The notes: generated by a model from the sequence alone, not told the origin. A DNA stretch of 64,000 nucleotides from Asterella californica (GCA_036924285.1 JAYKYS010000004.1:12556001-12620000), one strand, 5' to 3'; numbered from the stretch's first letter, positions 34,029 through 44,492 are shown. Program-made: numbers and translations.

Positions 34029-34213
34029 TCATTTGAAGAGGTCCAATACTTCGCTTGCATGTGCTAGCGCTTCCTCTGGCACCCAAGTTGCTTCCTTCAA
34101 ATGATATCCACGCCATTTGACCAAGTACTCCATCCGGTTAGATTTACGCAACGATTGCAAAATGGTCTCTACCTTGTATTCTGCTTCGCCTTGCACGACA
34201 TCAAGTTGAGGTC
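34029..34213 (-). pseudogene. Chromodomain at the C-terminus of E4 pol
   Basis: The minus strand reads AEYKVETILQSLRKSNRMEY then LVKWRGYHLKEATWVPEEAL, ending EVLDLFK-stop. The aromatic KWRGY...TWVP core is a classic chromodomain, which marks E4 as a chromovirus and is used for targeting integration to methylated-histone chromatin. The frame is cut at 34213 by E3. Its upstream partner, with VSLLKKYFKDDLRPERKQVL, resumes at 40995. The joint restores VLRPQLDVVQ in one frame. Confidence 0.85.
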
Positions 34214-35012
34214 TGTCACACCACAAGTATCCCATTATTTGTGTGTATGCTTATATACATTTCATTAGGTATGACTATCTTAAAGGTTACTCTAGTTTGA
34301 AGATCTAAATTTAGAGTGATCAAAAGTAGTCATAACTAGCTGAGATAGTTATAACTAAGTTGAGGAAACTATTAGAGGTTCCACTATGGCACTATAGGAC
34401 AAGTGCGGAGCTCTAAATATGCTTTCCAAAAGTATGTGACTTTGTTGACCATCGCTGATTGGATGCATGATGAAAAGTCATGCACAAAGATCTAAAGATG
34501 CTCCTCAAAAGACGTATTAGTGTGTTGTCGTCTTTCGACTGGATAGCGTGGAAAGTTAACACTTTACAAAAGCTAAAGTAGGAGAATCTCTTACTTTAGT
34601 AAAGTAGAACAAGTAATGTGTGTGCTATTCTTAAGTCTTAGTAGCCTTTAGAAGTTTTACTATTTTGGATTGCGCACTTACCATGAGGTAACGTAACTTA
34701 GTGAAAGTTACCACGGTAAGAAGTTGTAGAGTATATAAGGAGGAGTTGAGAAGGTGGAAGACACTCTCATTTTCCTGACTGTAAGTAAAGTGAGCATTGG
34801 AGACCTTGGGAGTCCTTGAGTATTTTGCGATGTAATGTTGAGAGCGGGATTAGAACTTGTGTGCAGGAACGCTATTAGAGATACCGATGTGACCATATGG
34901 GTCAGAGAGTTGAGTGAAGTGAGCATGGGTGTACTTAAATCTTTGTAATTAGGGTGCACTAGTAATCCTAGTCATCTGAGGTACCCCTGGGTGAGAGACA
35001 GGTCGGCTTACA
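34214..35012 (+). repeat. 5' LTR of E3 (799 bp)
   Basis: It starts TGTCACACCACAAG and ends GTCGGCTTACA. Only two bases differ from the 3' LTR (34676 T/G and 34898 T/C). The TATA box TATATAAGG is at 34732-34740. The flank is GGTC on both sides (34210-34213 and 40995-40998), or AGGTC if the terminal A is shared. Confidence 0.95.
34732..34740 (+). promoter_or_regulatory. TATA box of the E3 LTR
   Basis: TATATAAGG occurs identically in both LTRs, about 280 bases before the LTR end. Confidence 0.6.
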
Positions 35013-35015
35013 TTT

Positions 35016-35033
35016 TGGTTCCGTTGCCGGGAC
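35016..35033 (+). other. Primer-binding site, tRNA-Glu type (E3)
   Basis: TGGTTCCGTTGCCGGGAC starts three bases after the LTR. It is fully complementary to the 3' end of plant tRNA-Glu as I remember it (GTCCCGGCAACGGAA plus CCA). Confidence 0.8.
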
Positions 35034-35072
35034 CTCGATACAAAGATTCGTATGTAGTCGTTAGTACAGTTC

Positions 35073-35279
35073 ATGTCTGTTTTCGAGCATGAGTTCAGAA
35101 CCTTTGTACATACACCATGTTATAGAGGGCAAGATAAGCTTTCCAATAAGCTTGATATCTCAGAGAGATCAATTGTGAGGAGAGAGTTATGTCTTTCGGA
35201 AGTTAAGGGGGTTTTTCGGTATCAAATAGTGAGCTCTCGGGAAGGAGTTTACAGTCATTTTCATATTTTCAGTTTTTAG
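35073..35279 (+). CDS. E3 leader micro-ORF, 68 aa
   Basis: ATG-initiated, 40 bases after the primer site. It starts MSVFEHEFRTFVHT and ends FRYQIVSSREGVYSHFHIFS plus Phe. Like the E1 and 15.5-kb micro-ORFs it begins with an aromatic strand and ends in Y-x-x-V...hydrophobic strand, though sequence identity is low. I infer that it belongs to the same leader-ORF class. Confidence 0.4.
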   Translation: MSVFEHEFRTFVHTPCYRGQDKLSNKLDISERSIVRRELCLSEVKGVFRYQIVSSREGVYSHFHIFSF

Positions 35280-35603
35280 AGTTAGACCTTGAAATCTTCC
35301 ATGCTGATAGCTTGCAAGATAAGCTATCTAGGCACCCAAATCATGCGTGAATTGATCGAGTAGAACTGGAGTTATGACATTCGAAGCGAGGGGGGGTCAA
35401 ATCTGTTATATCGTTTGCTGAAGTAAAAGAGTGAAAGAATTACAGAATTCTTGAGAGGGTTATGTTCGATCTCTGAGGCTCAGGGTTGACAAGTTAAGCT
35501 TCTACTTAGTAATGTGAGAGATTGTTAAGCGAGAAGATAGTCGAGTGATAAAAAAGTGTCAAACAAACTATTGAGCGAGAGAGATGTATGACAGATCATC
35601 GTC

Positions 35604-36068
35604 ATGAAAGGACAGCAAGAGTGGAAATTGAGGTTGAGCAAGATCCCTCAAGGCTATGCGGTGATAGTTACCGCTGATCTGACGAAAGGAGAATTTCGAC
35701 TAGAATTTGAGGAAGAAGCAGAGAGTAGTCGTAAGAACCAGGAGAAGAACTCGAGGTGCTTTTTGTGTGGAGAAGAAGGACATAAAGTGAGCAAGTGTCC
35801 TACAAAGAATAGACTTTTGCGTGAGCGAAGAGGGTTGGTCGACTTAAGCTTACACATAGGTCCTTCTTCCCCTAGACAAGCCGTCATTGACCCTACAACC
35901 TTTTGTCCTAGATGTGGAGTGGACGGGATTCCAGTTGAGCACGAGTGTAGCGCAGTGGTTGCTTTGCTAGAAACTGTAGCCGAAGGTCTGGAGAGAAGGT
36001 TGAGTGTAGAAACGGAACGAGTGAAGACCTCTAGCGAGGATGGAGATAGTCTATCACACGAGAGATAA
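35604..36068 (+). CDS. E3 leader zinc-finger ORF, 154 aa, intact
   Basis: Starts MKGQQEWKLRLSKIPQGYAV. A CCHC knuckle (CFLCGEEGHKVSKC, about residues 51-64) and a second Cys/His cluster (CPRCGVDGIPVEHEC, about 102-116) are separated by LVDLSLHIGPSSP. The tail is acidic and helical (LLETVAEGLERRLSVETERV). It ends 135 bases before gag and is not in the gag frame. The E1 counterpart (838-1314) shows the ORF is a family feature. Gag has its own knuckle, so this is an extra nucleic-acid-binding protein; its role is unknown. Confidence 0.75.
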   Translation: MKGQQEWKLRLSKIPQGYAVIVTADLTKGEFRLEFEEEAESSRKNQEKNSRCFLCGEEGHKVSKCPTKNRLLRERRGLVDLSLHIGPSSPRQAVIDPTTFCPRCGVDGIPVEHECSAVVALLETVAEGLERRLSVETERVKTSSEDGDSLSHER

Positions 36069-36203
36069 GATGACCATGAGGGTCAAACTTATTCCAACCT
36101 TTGGAGAGGAGAGAGCTCAACGGGGAAATTGTGGATTGCGGTGAAGTGCGATCTTCACATCTGCAAGCAGTACCTTGAGTAAGAAGAAGAAAAGAAGAGA
36201 AGA

Positions 36204-38600
36204 ATGGGGAAACTTCCGGTGTTTTACGGAAAGGATGGAGAAGACGTGGAAGGATTTGTGAGGGACTTCAAACGAGCATGCATCGGCAATGGAGATCGAA
36301 AGAAGAGCGAGTGGGTAGGGTTGATACCTGAATTTCTTGAGAATTCTGCATTGACATGGTATGAGGATAGGAAGAAGAGAAGCGTAGTGGGGACTCCAGT
36401 TGATACTTGGGAAGTATTGACGGAGGCTTTAATTGAAACTTTTCTTCCTGATGAAAGTTACGAGAAGTTAATGGTAGAGGTAACTTACCTCAAACAAGGA
36501 GAGAAAGAGAAAGTAAGGACTTACGCCGAGAGGGTGGAGAAATTAGAACAAAAGTTTCGGGTGGTTTTACGAAAGAGTGGAGATGTAGTAGAACCAACGA
36601 TGGTGGGCATTGGAGCAATGCTCACAAAGAATTTTATTGGGGGATTGAGGCCGGAGATTCGAACGCAAGTGCGGTATGAGAGACCAACTTCGAAGGCTGA
36701 TGCAGTGAAGATCGCAACCAGGATGGAAGAGAGTCTGGATGGAGACGACTTGCAACCAATGACTGTTGGGGCAGCATGTGGAGATATGCAAGGGCCGATC
36801 ATGCCAACTCTGACGCCTGCGAGTGTTCCGACTGTTCGATTTCAGAATCTGACTCCGGTAGCTCCTACGAGTGCGGTTACAGTCACTGTACCATCTAGAT
36901 CTGTTACTCCCGACTTTCGTGATGAGTTGAAAAGTTTGACAGAGTCTCTGGCAGATTTGAAGATCAATATGGTGAATTTGTTGCAACACCGTAGTCCAAA
37001 TGTTGGAGGAGGTTCACGAGGTTATGGGAACTATCAGTCTAGAGGTGGACCACCGCAAGGATCACCAAGTAACTACACGAACCAAGGATGTTTTACGTGT
37101 GGAGGATCACATTTCCAACGTAATTGTCCAAGTCGTAATGGTGGAACGGCGGATGGAGCTTCAACTTCACAAAGCAAGGACAAGGGTGTAGCGTGCATTG
37201 ACATCTTGGAACCACGAGATGTACGAGAAGGTTTTCAATCTGTAGAGCTGTTGGCTCAAGAGAGGAAGAGGATGAGGACGCATTTCGACGAAGGAGAACC
37301 AGTCGTGATGGAAGATTCTCCAAGTCAAAATACTCGGAGTAGCAAATCTTCTTCAAAAACCAAAGAACGGCGGAAGAAATTAGGAAATACTGATTTCACA
37401 ATTTCGATGGAGCAATCAAAATACAATGTGGTGGAAGACGTGGGTAAGCAACGAGCAAACATTACTGTGGGACAGTTGATTGCTCTGAATCCTTCGGTGA
37501 GGAAAGAACTTCGTAGCGGTCTAAGCTCCCGACGAGGTCGGAAGAAGAAGGTAAATCCTTCTACTGTCGGTGTGAGTGCTTTAGATGCTAGTGAAGGAGA
37601 GGTGTGCAACAAGGCATCAAAAGTAGAGGCTCGTATCAATGGGAGGGATGTCTCAGATGTTCTTGTCGATGGAGGATCGGCAGTAAATGCCATCTCAGAA
37701 CGACTCATGAGGAAGTTGGATCTAGTACCAACTCGTCCTTCTAGTATCACGGTGGGCATGGCTAACAAACAGCGAGTTAGACCATTGGGAGTGCTGGAGA
37801 GAGTTTGTGTGTCAGTAATGGGAGTGCAAGTAAACATGACATTTCAAATCTTGAAAGAGTCAAGTTATGAAATGTTACTCGGAAGACCTTGGCTTCGAGC
37901 AGTACATGCAACGGATAACTGGCACAAAGGTTATTTACGCATCGGACCGAATCACCACCGGATCAAAGTTCCATTGCTCGGAGATCAAGTTGGGACGTCG
38001 GAATCGGATCGACCCACATCGGACTACTGGGAGTCAGAAGTTGTCGATACTACTTCTGATGTAGGTACCAATTCTTCAGATTCAGAATCTGAAAATACAT
38101 CGTCAGAGGAGGAGAGAGAAGAACGAAATGTGGGTGTGAACGTAGTGGATCTTTTTCCTTCTCCGGAAGTGCAAAGAGATCGAGACAAAGAACCGTTGAC
38201 TCCCGAGGAGGTGGAGAGAAGAATTACCACCTTACGTTATGGATCGAAGGTTACTAAAGAGGAGAAGAGTTGTTTCGAAGAGATCTTTCGCAAATACATT
38301 CATGTATTTGCATTTAGTTACAAGGATCTGAGGGAGGTCACACTGGAGCAACATCGTATCGAGTTAGAGAAGGAAGTCAAACCGGTGCGACAGAAGCAAC
38401 GAAGAGTGAGTCCTCCAATTGCGGATCTGGTGAAAGAAGAGATCGAGAAGCTGCACACTGCCGGGTTCATTTACGAGGTGGAGCATTCTGAATGGGTATC
38501 ACCCATTGTGATCGTAAAGAAGAAAAATGGCAAATTGAGGGTGTGTGTTGATTACAAGAAGCTCAGAGAGAGAAGGATTAGCAGTGATCTATGCTTTTAG
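36204..38600 (+). CDS. E3 Gag-protease with RT stub
   Basis: 798 codons from MGKLPVFYGKDGEDVEGFV. Gag core with LTWYEDR, ESYEKLMVEV and GGLRPEIRTQVRYE (to residue 170); knuckle CFTCGGSHFQRNC (about 296); aspartic protease with LVDGGSAVNAI (about 488, D-G-G in place of D-T/S-G) and MLLGRPWLRAV (about 555). The RT start follows (WVSPIVIVKKKNGKLRVCVD). It then breaks at CVDYKKLRE and reaches a stop 10 codons on, because nearly all of RT is deleted. Otherwise undecayed. Confidence 0.85.
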   Translation: MGKLPVFYGKDGEDVEGFVRDFKRACIGNGDRKKSEWVGLIPEFLENSALTWYEDRKKRSVVGTPVDTWEVLTEALIETFLPDESYEKLMVEVTYLKQGEKEKVRTYAERVEKLEQKFRVVLRKSGDVVEPTMVGIGAMLTKNFIGGLRPEIRTQVRYERPTSKADAVKIATRMEESLDGDDLQPMTVGAACGDMQGPIMPTLTPASVPTVRFQNLTPVAPTSAVTVTVPSRSVTPDFRDELKSLTESLADLKINMVNLLQHRSPNVGGGSRGYGNYQSRGGPPQGSPSNYTNQGCFTCGGSHFQRNCPSRNGGTADGASTSQSKDKGVACIDILEPRDVREGFQSVELLAQERKRMRTHFDEGEPVVMEDSPSQNTRSSKSSSKTKERRKKLGNTDFTISMEQSKYNVVEDVGKQRANITVGQLIALNPSVRKELRSGLSSRRGRKKKVNPSTVGVSALDASEGEVCNKASKVEARINGRDVSDVLVDGGSAVNAISERLMRKLDLVPTRPSSITVGMANKQRVRPLGVLERVCVSVMGVQVNMTFQILKESSYEMLLGRPWLRAVHATDNWHKGYLRIGPNHHRIKVPLLGDQVGTSESDRPTSDYWESEVVDTTSDVGTNSSDSESENTSSEEEREERNVGVNVVDLFPSPEVQRDRDKEPLTPEEVERRITTLRYGSKVTKEEKSCFEEIFRKYIHVFAFSYKDLREVTLEQHRIELEKEVKPVRQKQRRVSPPIADLVKEEIEKLHTAGFIYEVEHSEWVSPIVIVKKKNGKLRVCVDYKKLRERRISSDLCF

Positions 38601-40182
38601 AAAATTTCGACATTATCTCATAGGAGGTAAGTTCACTATCGTTACAGATCATAAGGCATTGAAGTACATCTTCAATAAACCTATGGTCGAAGGACGATTA
38701 GCAAGGTGGAAGCTCTTATTGTCAGAGTACGACTATGAGATCTGCGATCGACTAGGGAAGAAACACGCGAATGCAGATTTGCTATCTAGAGCTTACGATG
38801 GCGATGGAGAGGAGCCGGTGGATGACACCTTTCCTGACGAAGATTTGATGGTCTTGAGCAACTCTATTATCCCAATAGAATATCAAGAAATTTGGGATTT
38901 TGTTACGGAAGGTGTCTATCCAGATGGGATGCGGACCAGAGAGAAGAAGGCATTGGTGAAACGAAGTCAACCTTACTCGGTGGTGGAAGGTGTGTTATTC
39001 CGTGAAGGAGTTGATGGGGTCCTGAGAAGAGCTGCGAGCAAGGAGGAGTCTCTACGACTCATGGAAGAATTCCATGACGGTCCAGTATGTGGAGGACATT
39101 TCGCAGGCAAGTTGACGGCTCATAAGATACTCGACGCGGGATATCACTGGAGGGGGATGTTTAGAGATTGCTTGACGTATTGTAAAACCTGTGATGTTTG
39201 TCAAGCTTTCGCTATCAAATCTAGTGTTTCCACTCCTCTTAGATCTATTCCGGTTCTTGGACCTTTCGAGAAATGGGGAATAGATTTTGTTGGGCCTTTG
39301 AATCGCACCCCTCGCAACAATAAGTATATTGTTGTAGCCACAGATTATCTTACGAAGTGGGTAGAAGCTAGACCTCTTGTAACTATTGGAGAAGTTGAGG
39401 TGGGTAGATTTCTGTACGAACGGATCATTACTAGGTTTGGATGTCCTCTGGAGTTAGTTTCTGATAGGGGTCGAGAATTTGTGAGTGGTATCACTACTGC
39501 TATGTGCACCCACTTCTCCATTTCTCAGAGGGTTACTACTTCATATAAACCTAGTTCAAACGGTTTGGTAGAGAGGACAAACTTTACCTTGTGTCAAATG
39601 TTAGCAAAGGATGCTGACATGGAAGGGGCCAAACACAACTGGGACAAGCGTCTTCATGCGGTTCTATGGGAGTATCGTACAACAGTGAAGACGTCTACGG
39701 GATATTCACCTTTCAAGATGGTGTATGGGTTGGAATCAAGATTACCAATCCAGTTCGACCTAACCACCTTTCAGACCTTGCAAGCTGGACTGAAGAGAAA
39801 GGGTGGTCCAATAGCTGAGAAAGAGAGGGGAGAAACCTTGTTGGAGCTGGAGGAGAATAGAGACGACGCAGCTCAACGAATTGAGATGGCTCAGCTACAA
39901 CAGAAAAAGAGCTATGACAAGCGCTTGGCGAAGAACAAAACGAAGTTACAGCCATTTCAAGAGGGTGAGTGGGTGATGTTATGGGATGCTATTAGGCACA
40001 AGCGAGTTCAAAAGAAATTCTTACGTCGATATTTTGGACCTTTCATCATCTCCAAAGTGTGGAGTAATGGCACCTACGATCTTCAAGAAAGGAGTGGTAC
40101 ATTCTTCGACCGAGTGAACCACGACAAGCTAAAGAAGTTCCATCAACGTGATACTTCACTCCGAGGACGGAGTGAAAATTAA
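38545..40182 (+). CDS. E3 RNase H C-terminus and integrase, out of frame after RT deletion
   Basis: Open for 545 codons, but its first codon is GTG and the real element sequence begins at about 38568. RNase H end: EREGLAVIYAFRKFRHYL, TIVTDHKALKYI, KKHANADLLSRA. Integrase: HHCC (HDGPVCGGHF...CKTCDVC, about 173-217), core Asp in WGIDFVGPL (about 245), SDRGREF (about 306), Glu in GLVERTN (about 341), and C-terminal KKFLRRYFGPFIISKVWSNG with DRVNHDKLKKFH. Integrase looks intact. Relative to the upstream ORF the frame is +1, so normal pol translation is lost. Confidence 0.85.
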   Translation: MLITRSSEREGLAVIYAFRKFRHYLIGGKFTIVTDHKALKYIFNKPMVEGRLARWKLLLSEYDYEICDRLGKKHANADLLSRAYDGDGEEPVDDTFPDEDLMVLSNSIIPIEYQEIWDFVTEGVYPDGMRTREKKALVKRSQPYSVVEGVLFREGVDGVLRRAASKEESLRLMEEFHDGPVCGGHFAGKLTAHKILDAGYHWRGMFRDCLTYCKTCDVCQAFAIKSSVSTPLRSIPVLGPFEKWGIDFVGPLNRTPRNNKYIVVATDYLTKWVEARPLVTIGEVEVGRFLYERIITRFGCPLELVSDRGREFVSGITTAMCTHFSISQRVTTSYKPSSNGLVERTNFTLCQMLAKDADMEGAKHNWDKRLHAVLWEYRTTVKTSTGYSPFKMVYGLESRLPIQFDLTTFQTLQAGLKRKGGPIAEKERGETLLELEENRDDAAQRIEMAQLQQKKSYDKRLAKNKTKLQPFQEGEWVMLWDAIRHKRVQKKFLRRYFGPFIISKVWSNGTYDLQERSGTFFDRVNHDKLKKFHQRDTSLRGRSEN

Positions 40183-40195
40183 GTCTGGGGGTAAA
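40180..40195 (+). other. Polypurine tract of E3
   Basis: TAAGTCTGGGGGTAAA lies directly before the TG of the 3' LTR, the usual site for plus-strand priming. Confidence 0.65.
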
Positions 40196-40994
40196 TGTCA
40201 CACCACAAGTATCCCATTATTTGTGTGTATGCTTATATACATTTCATTAGGTATGACTATCTTAAAGGTTACTCTAGTTTGAAGATCTAAATTTAGAGTG
40301 ATCAAAAGTAGTCATAACTAGCTGAGATAGTTATAACTAAGTTGAGGAAACTATTAGAGGTTCCACTATGGCACTATAGGACAAGTGCGGAGCTCTAAAT
40401 ATGCTTTCCAAAAGTATGTGACTTTGTTGACCATCGCTGATTGGATGCATGATGAAAAGTCATGCACAAAGATCTAAAGATGCTCCTCAAAAGACGTATT
40501 AGTGTGTTGTCGTCTTTCGACTGGATAGCGTGGAAAGTTAACACTTTACAAAAGCTAAAGTAGGAGAATCTCTTACTTTAGTAAAGTAGAACAAGTAATG
40601 TGTGTGCTATTCTTAAGTCTTAGTAGCCTTTAGAAGTTTTACTATTTGGGATTGCGCACTTACCATGAGGTAACGTAACTTAGTGAAAGTTACCACGGTA
40701 AGAAGTTGTAGAGTATATAAGGAGGAGTTGAGAAGGTGGAAGACACTCTCATTTTCCTGACTGTAAGTAAAGTGAGCATTGGAGACCTTGGGAGTCCTTG
40801 AGTATTTTGCGATGTAATGTTGAGAGCGGGATTAGAACTTGTGTGCAGGAACGCTATTAGAGATACCGATGTGACCATACGGGTCAGAGAGTTGAGTGAA
40901 GTGAGCATGGGTGTACTTAAATCTTTGTAATTAGGGTGCACTAGTAATCCTAGTCATCTGAGGTACCCCTGGGTGAGAGACAGGTCGGCTTACA
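40196..40994 (+). repeat. 3' LTR of E3 (799 bp)
   Basis: Direct copy of 34214-35012 with two substitutions and no indels. It is followed by GGTC, duplicating the base run before the 5' LTR. Confidence 0.95.
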
Positions 40995-42460
40995 GGTCTG
41001 AGAACCTGTTTGCGCTCCGGCCGCAAATCATCCTTGAAGTACTTCTTTAATAAAGAAACATGAAAAGTCGGATGCAACTGCCACTCGGGAGGAAGGTCTA
41101 ACATATAGACATCTTCGTGCGGGTTCTTGACAATGACAAAAGATCTCGTGAACTTGGATGAGAACTTAGCCGAAATTCCTTCGAGAAAGGTGAAGTTCTT
41201 CGTACTCAATCATACTTCTTCGCCCACTTGAGACTTGACTTGCCGCCGATGCTTGTTTACCTACTTCGTGTAATGTTGTTGTGCCTTTTCGAGGTTCTTC
41301 TTCACTTGCTCCTCGCGTCGCTGCATTTTCGCCACCAACTCTTCAGTTGATGTTTGTTGTGTTCTTGTGCCGATGTAGAACTCCCTGCAGAGTCAAGTCA
41401 AGAGGTATTTCTGGCTCACGTCTGTAAGCCAGCAAGAAAGGTGATTCACCTATCGCTGAATGCTTCGTAGAATTGTAGCAATAATGTGCAAGACTAAGCC
41501 ACTCCGACCAATCATTTGGTCCGCGCTCACATAATTCCTCAAGTATTGATTCAGAATCGAGTTAACTCGTTCCGTTTGGTCATTTTCAAGATAAAAAGCG
41601 ATACTAGCTTAGTTCTCAACTATTGAACAAGTGTTTCCAAAAGACACTTGTGAACTTAGTCTCGGTCTGAAACAATACTCGGAGGTAATCCATGTGAACG
41701 TCATCAAGTATCTAAGAACAACTTGAGAAGTCGTGAACGTTGTTGCGGTATCCAAGGTCGGGACAAACTTCGCTAGTTTGCTAAACTGGTCAACTATCAC
41801 AAAGATTGCATTGTATCCGGTTGAGTAAGGCAGAGAGGTAATGAAGTCCATGCTAATGCTTTCCCAAGGTCCGGCTAGAATCGGCAAAGGATGAAGCAAC
41901 CCTTGTTTCTTCTCATAAGAAAGACAGTTCGCCTGATAGGTTACGCATGTTCTCACAAAGTGGGTAACATCATCTTTCAAGTGAGACCAATAAAACTTTT
42001 TAGCTATCACTGCTAAAGTGGATTTTTCTCCTTTATGGTCTGATAAGGGCGCATCATGACATTCTTTGAGTAACTAAGTCCTAAGTTTTCCTTGTCCTCC
42101 ATAAACTCGACTTTGCTTGAACATGAGTACGCCATGTCTCAGCTGCATGTTCTGCAACTTCACACCTCGCTTGAGCTGTTCCAGGTACTCCTTCGCTTGG
42201 TCATCGCCCATGTAACCTTCACGTATTCGTCTCTCCAAGTCTGACTCCTTAAGATACATACGCAAAATCTGTGTTGACGATGAAAGCTATTCCTCTTTGC
42301 GACTCAAGGCGTCAGGAACCACATTGTCTTTTTCCGCTTTGTGGATTGATTCCACATTCATGAGTGCCAAGGTATCATGTCATCGTAGTTGCTTTGACGT
42401 CACCCGATCTTGTGTCTCAAAATACTTGCGAAGGAAATATTATCGGTATACATTCGGATG
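40995..42460 (-). pseudogene. Integrase of chromovirus E4
   Basis: The minus strand gives an HHCC region and core start (42010 to 41609: FYWSHLKDDVTHFVRTCVTY, then PWESISMDFITSLPYSTGY with core Asp, FVIVDQFSKLAKFVP), then the C-terminal domain (41209 to 40995: FVIVKNPHEDVYMLDLPPEW, LHPTFHVSLLKKYFKDDLRP). Several frame changes between 41210 and 41610. The linker before HHCC (42074-42265) has EYLEQLKRGVKLQNMQLRHG. The chromodomain continues beyond E3 at 34213. Confidence 0.75.
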
Positions 42461-42628
42461 AAGTCTCAAGTAATGCAATCATTTCCTCAAGCAATGAACC
42501 ACCGCAAATAGTTTCTTCTCGTGAGTCGATCATCGACTCTCCGTCCCAGATAACTTTTTGCTTTCGTACGCTACAATTTTTTCATCCTGCACCAACACTC
42601 CATCAATCGCATAGTCGCTCGTGTCCGT
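42461..42628 (-). pseudogene. RNase H start of E4, left of the insertion
   Basis: DTSDYAIDGVLVQDEKIVAY then ESKKLSGTES is the start of gypsy RNase H (first Asp in the TDxS motif). It is continuous with KLPEFDKPFEVHT at 44493, from which it is separated by a 1.86-kb insertion. Confidence 0.75.
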
Positions 42629-44492
42629 TGTCACGTCGGACGTTTTGCGTGAAGGATGTCCAGGAAAACGCGAGGTTCCTGGCTGTGGAGATGTTGTGTG
42701 CTGAAACAGAGACAAGACAGAGAAAAACAACCACGAAAACGAACGCTGCGATATATACACTCCAAATACACTACCAGTTCTTTCTCCTAAGAGCACAGAA
42801 TTGAAAAACAGACCAGAGCGGTCTGTAACCTGCTTCAAAAGCCCCTGAAAACAACCCTTGAATCGCAACCCTGACCCAAAACCACCGAAGCGTAGCTCAA
42901 AGCAAGAGAAACTTCTCTTTGTTAACAAATAGAGCCACAGCAGTATCACGCGATTCAAACTCAAGTCCAAACCACATCCATGTATAAGCTCTTAGCTAAA
43001 GCTAGCTACCACAAGCTGTATACAGCCAACCAGAACTCTAACGAACTCAAAAGAGCAAAATCCGTACCGAAGAAACCGAAAAAGACCTATCTGTGGACTT
43101 CCTCCTTTCGCTGAACGGACTTCAGATGTCGATAGGGTCTCCTCTGCTGACTCCGTTAACCCAAGAACCCTTCAGATCCGACTCCTGATAGCCGAGGTAT
43201 CGCTGATTTTCGGTCGTAGGTGACCGAACCTTAAAAAACTACTCCCTGCGGCTTAAAACCGCACACCACGCACAAACGGATCGCCTAAACTGATATCCGT
43301 CTTCTCTGGTAGGTAGATCTAGCTACCCTGAACCCAACAAGACTCCAAACAAGTCGTTTGGAGTTCCTTTGCAAAACCACGCAAGAAATTTGGTCGCAGG
43401 TTGCAAAAAACTGACGTAAATCAGCTCCCTGCGGCTCAAACTTGCTCACCACACCCAAACCAAAAATCCAATTCACGTACAGTCTTCTCCTATGCGTACA
43501 TGAAGACTCCCTGATCGCATAGGCACCAAGAACGAAGAGCTTGGCTCACTTATCACGAAGAACAGCCCAACCTCAGATCGCAAGTGGACGAAAATCTGAT
43601 GTAAGCGCTTCCCTGCGAGCCAATTTCACTCATAACTTCCAAACCGTCCGATGAAAACTGGTATCGTCTTCAATTTCCTGTAGAACTCGGTGTTCTGATC
43701 CCGTTGGATCCAAGGACAACAAGTTTGGACTCCGGAACGGCCCGAACGGTCCAACTCTCCTTCACAGGTAACTGAAAACCCCAAATCTGCTTCCTGCGTC
43801 TCAATTTCTCCTAGAACACAACCCTCGATCCGTCTCTTCCCAAACCGTTTGAACCAATGCGTAGCCTGCACAGATCTGAACCCAACGACGCCTTGTGCGC
43901 TTGCATTGGACTCCTAAATCTCCCGAACCGTCCGTTGATAGGTTGCAGGCGCAAGCTAGCCCCTAAGCTGCTCCCTTGTTACAGTCTCTGTACGTACAGT
44001 TCTCTCCTCAATCCTGAATAATAAGAAGCAGGCCCCTTGCGTCTTTGATATAACGCCTGAAGCCCTGAATACCCAGTCAGCAAGTAACTAGGGGCCTAGC
44101 TTGATTTTACCTTCTTTCGAATCGCATAACTTCTTCCCTGGATGTCCAAACGAAGTAAACAAGATGCCCATGGAAAGCTGACAACGAGCTCTATCCATCT
44201 ATGCGATAAAAGTGAAGATCCGAAGTTGCGCCAAAAACTCGTAAGCTGGGGCCTAGCTTGTTTTCTCCATCTTTCGAGTCCGGTAACTTCTTCACTATGC
44301 GTCCAAACGAAGTAGACAAAGTGCCTATGGAAAGCTGACAAGGAGCTCTACCCATCTATGTGATGAAAATGGAGATCTGAAATTGTGCCAAAAACCCGTA
44401 AGCTGGGGCCTAGCTTGTCTTCTCATGAATGTCTTTGGAGCGACAAGCATCGAAGTTTGAATTTCAGATAGGAGCCGGTCCACGACACGACA
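42629..44492 (-). mobile_element. Solo-LTR-like insertion 1 in E4 (1864 bp)
   Basis: Ends TGTCACGTCG...CGACACGACA, flanked by CCGT on both sides (42625-42628 and 44493-44496). Removing it restores the E4 RNase H reading frame. There are no coding domains inside. Shared words with insertion 2 (AAGCTAGGC/GCCTAGCTT, TGTCGTGT at one end) suggest related LTRs; orientation is set by these. It contains a tandem repeat of about 157 bp. Confidence 0.75.
44090..44420. repeat. Tandem repeat of about 157 bp inside insertion 1
   Basis: Two full units and the start of a third. GGGGCCTAGCTTG recurs at about 44091, 44249 and 44407, each followed by TTCT.C.T, and TCCAAACGAAGTA.ACAA recurs in the two full units. 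By eye the units differ at roughly one base in eight. Confidence 0.8.

Noticed and set aside
36521..36802. Antisense ORFs opposite E3 gag (also 37325-37837)
   Set aside because: They are frame shadows of an intact gag-protease ORF with clear homology.
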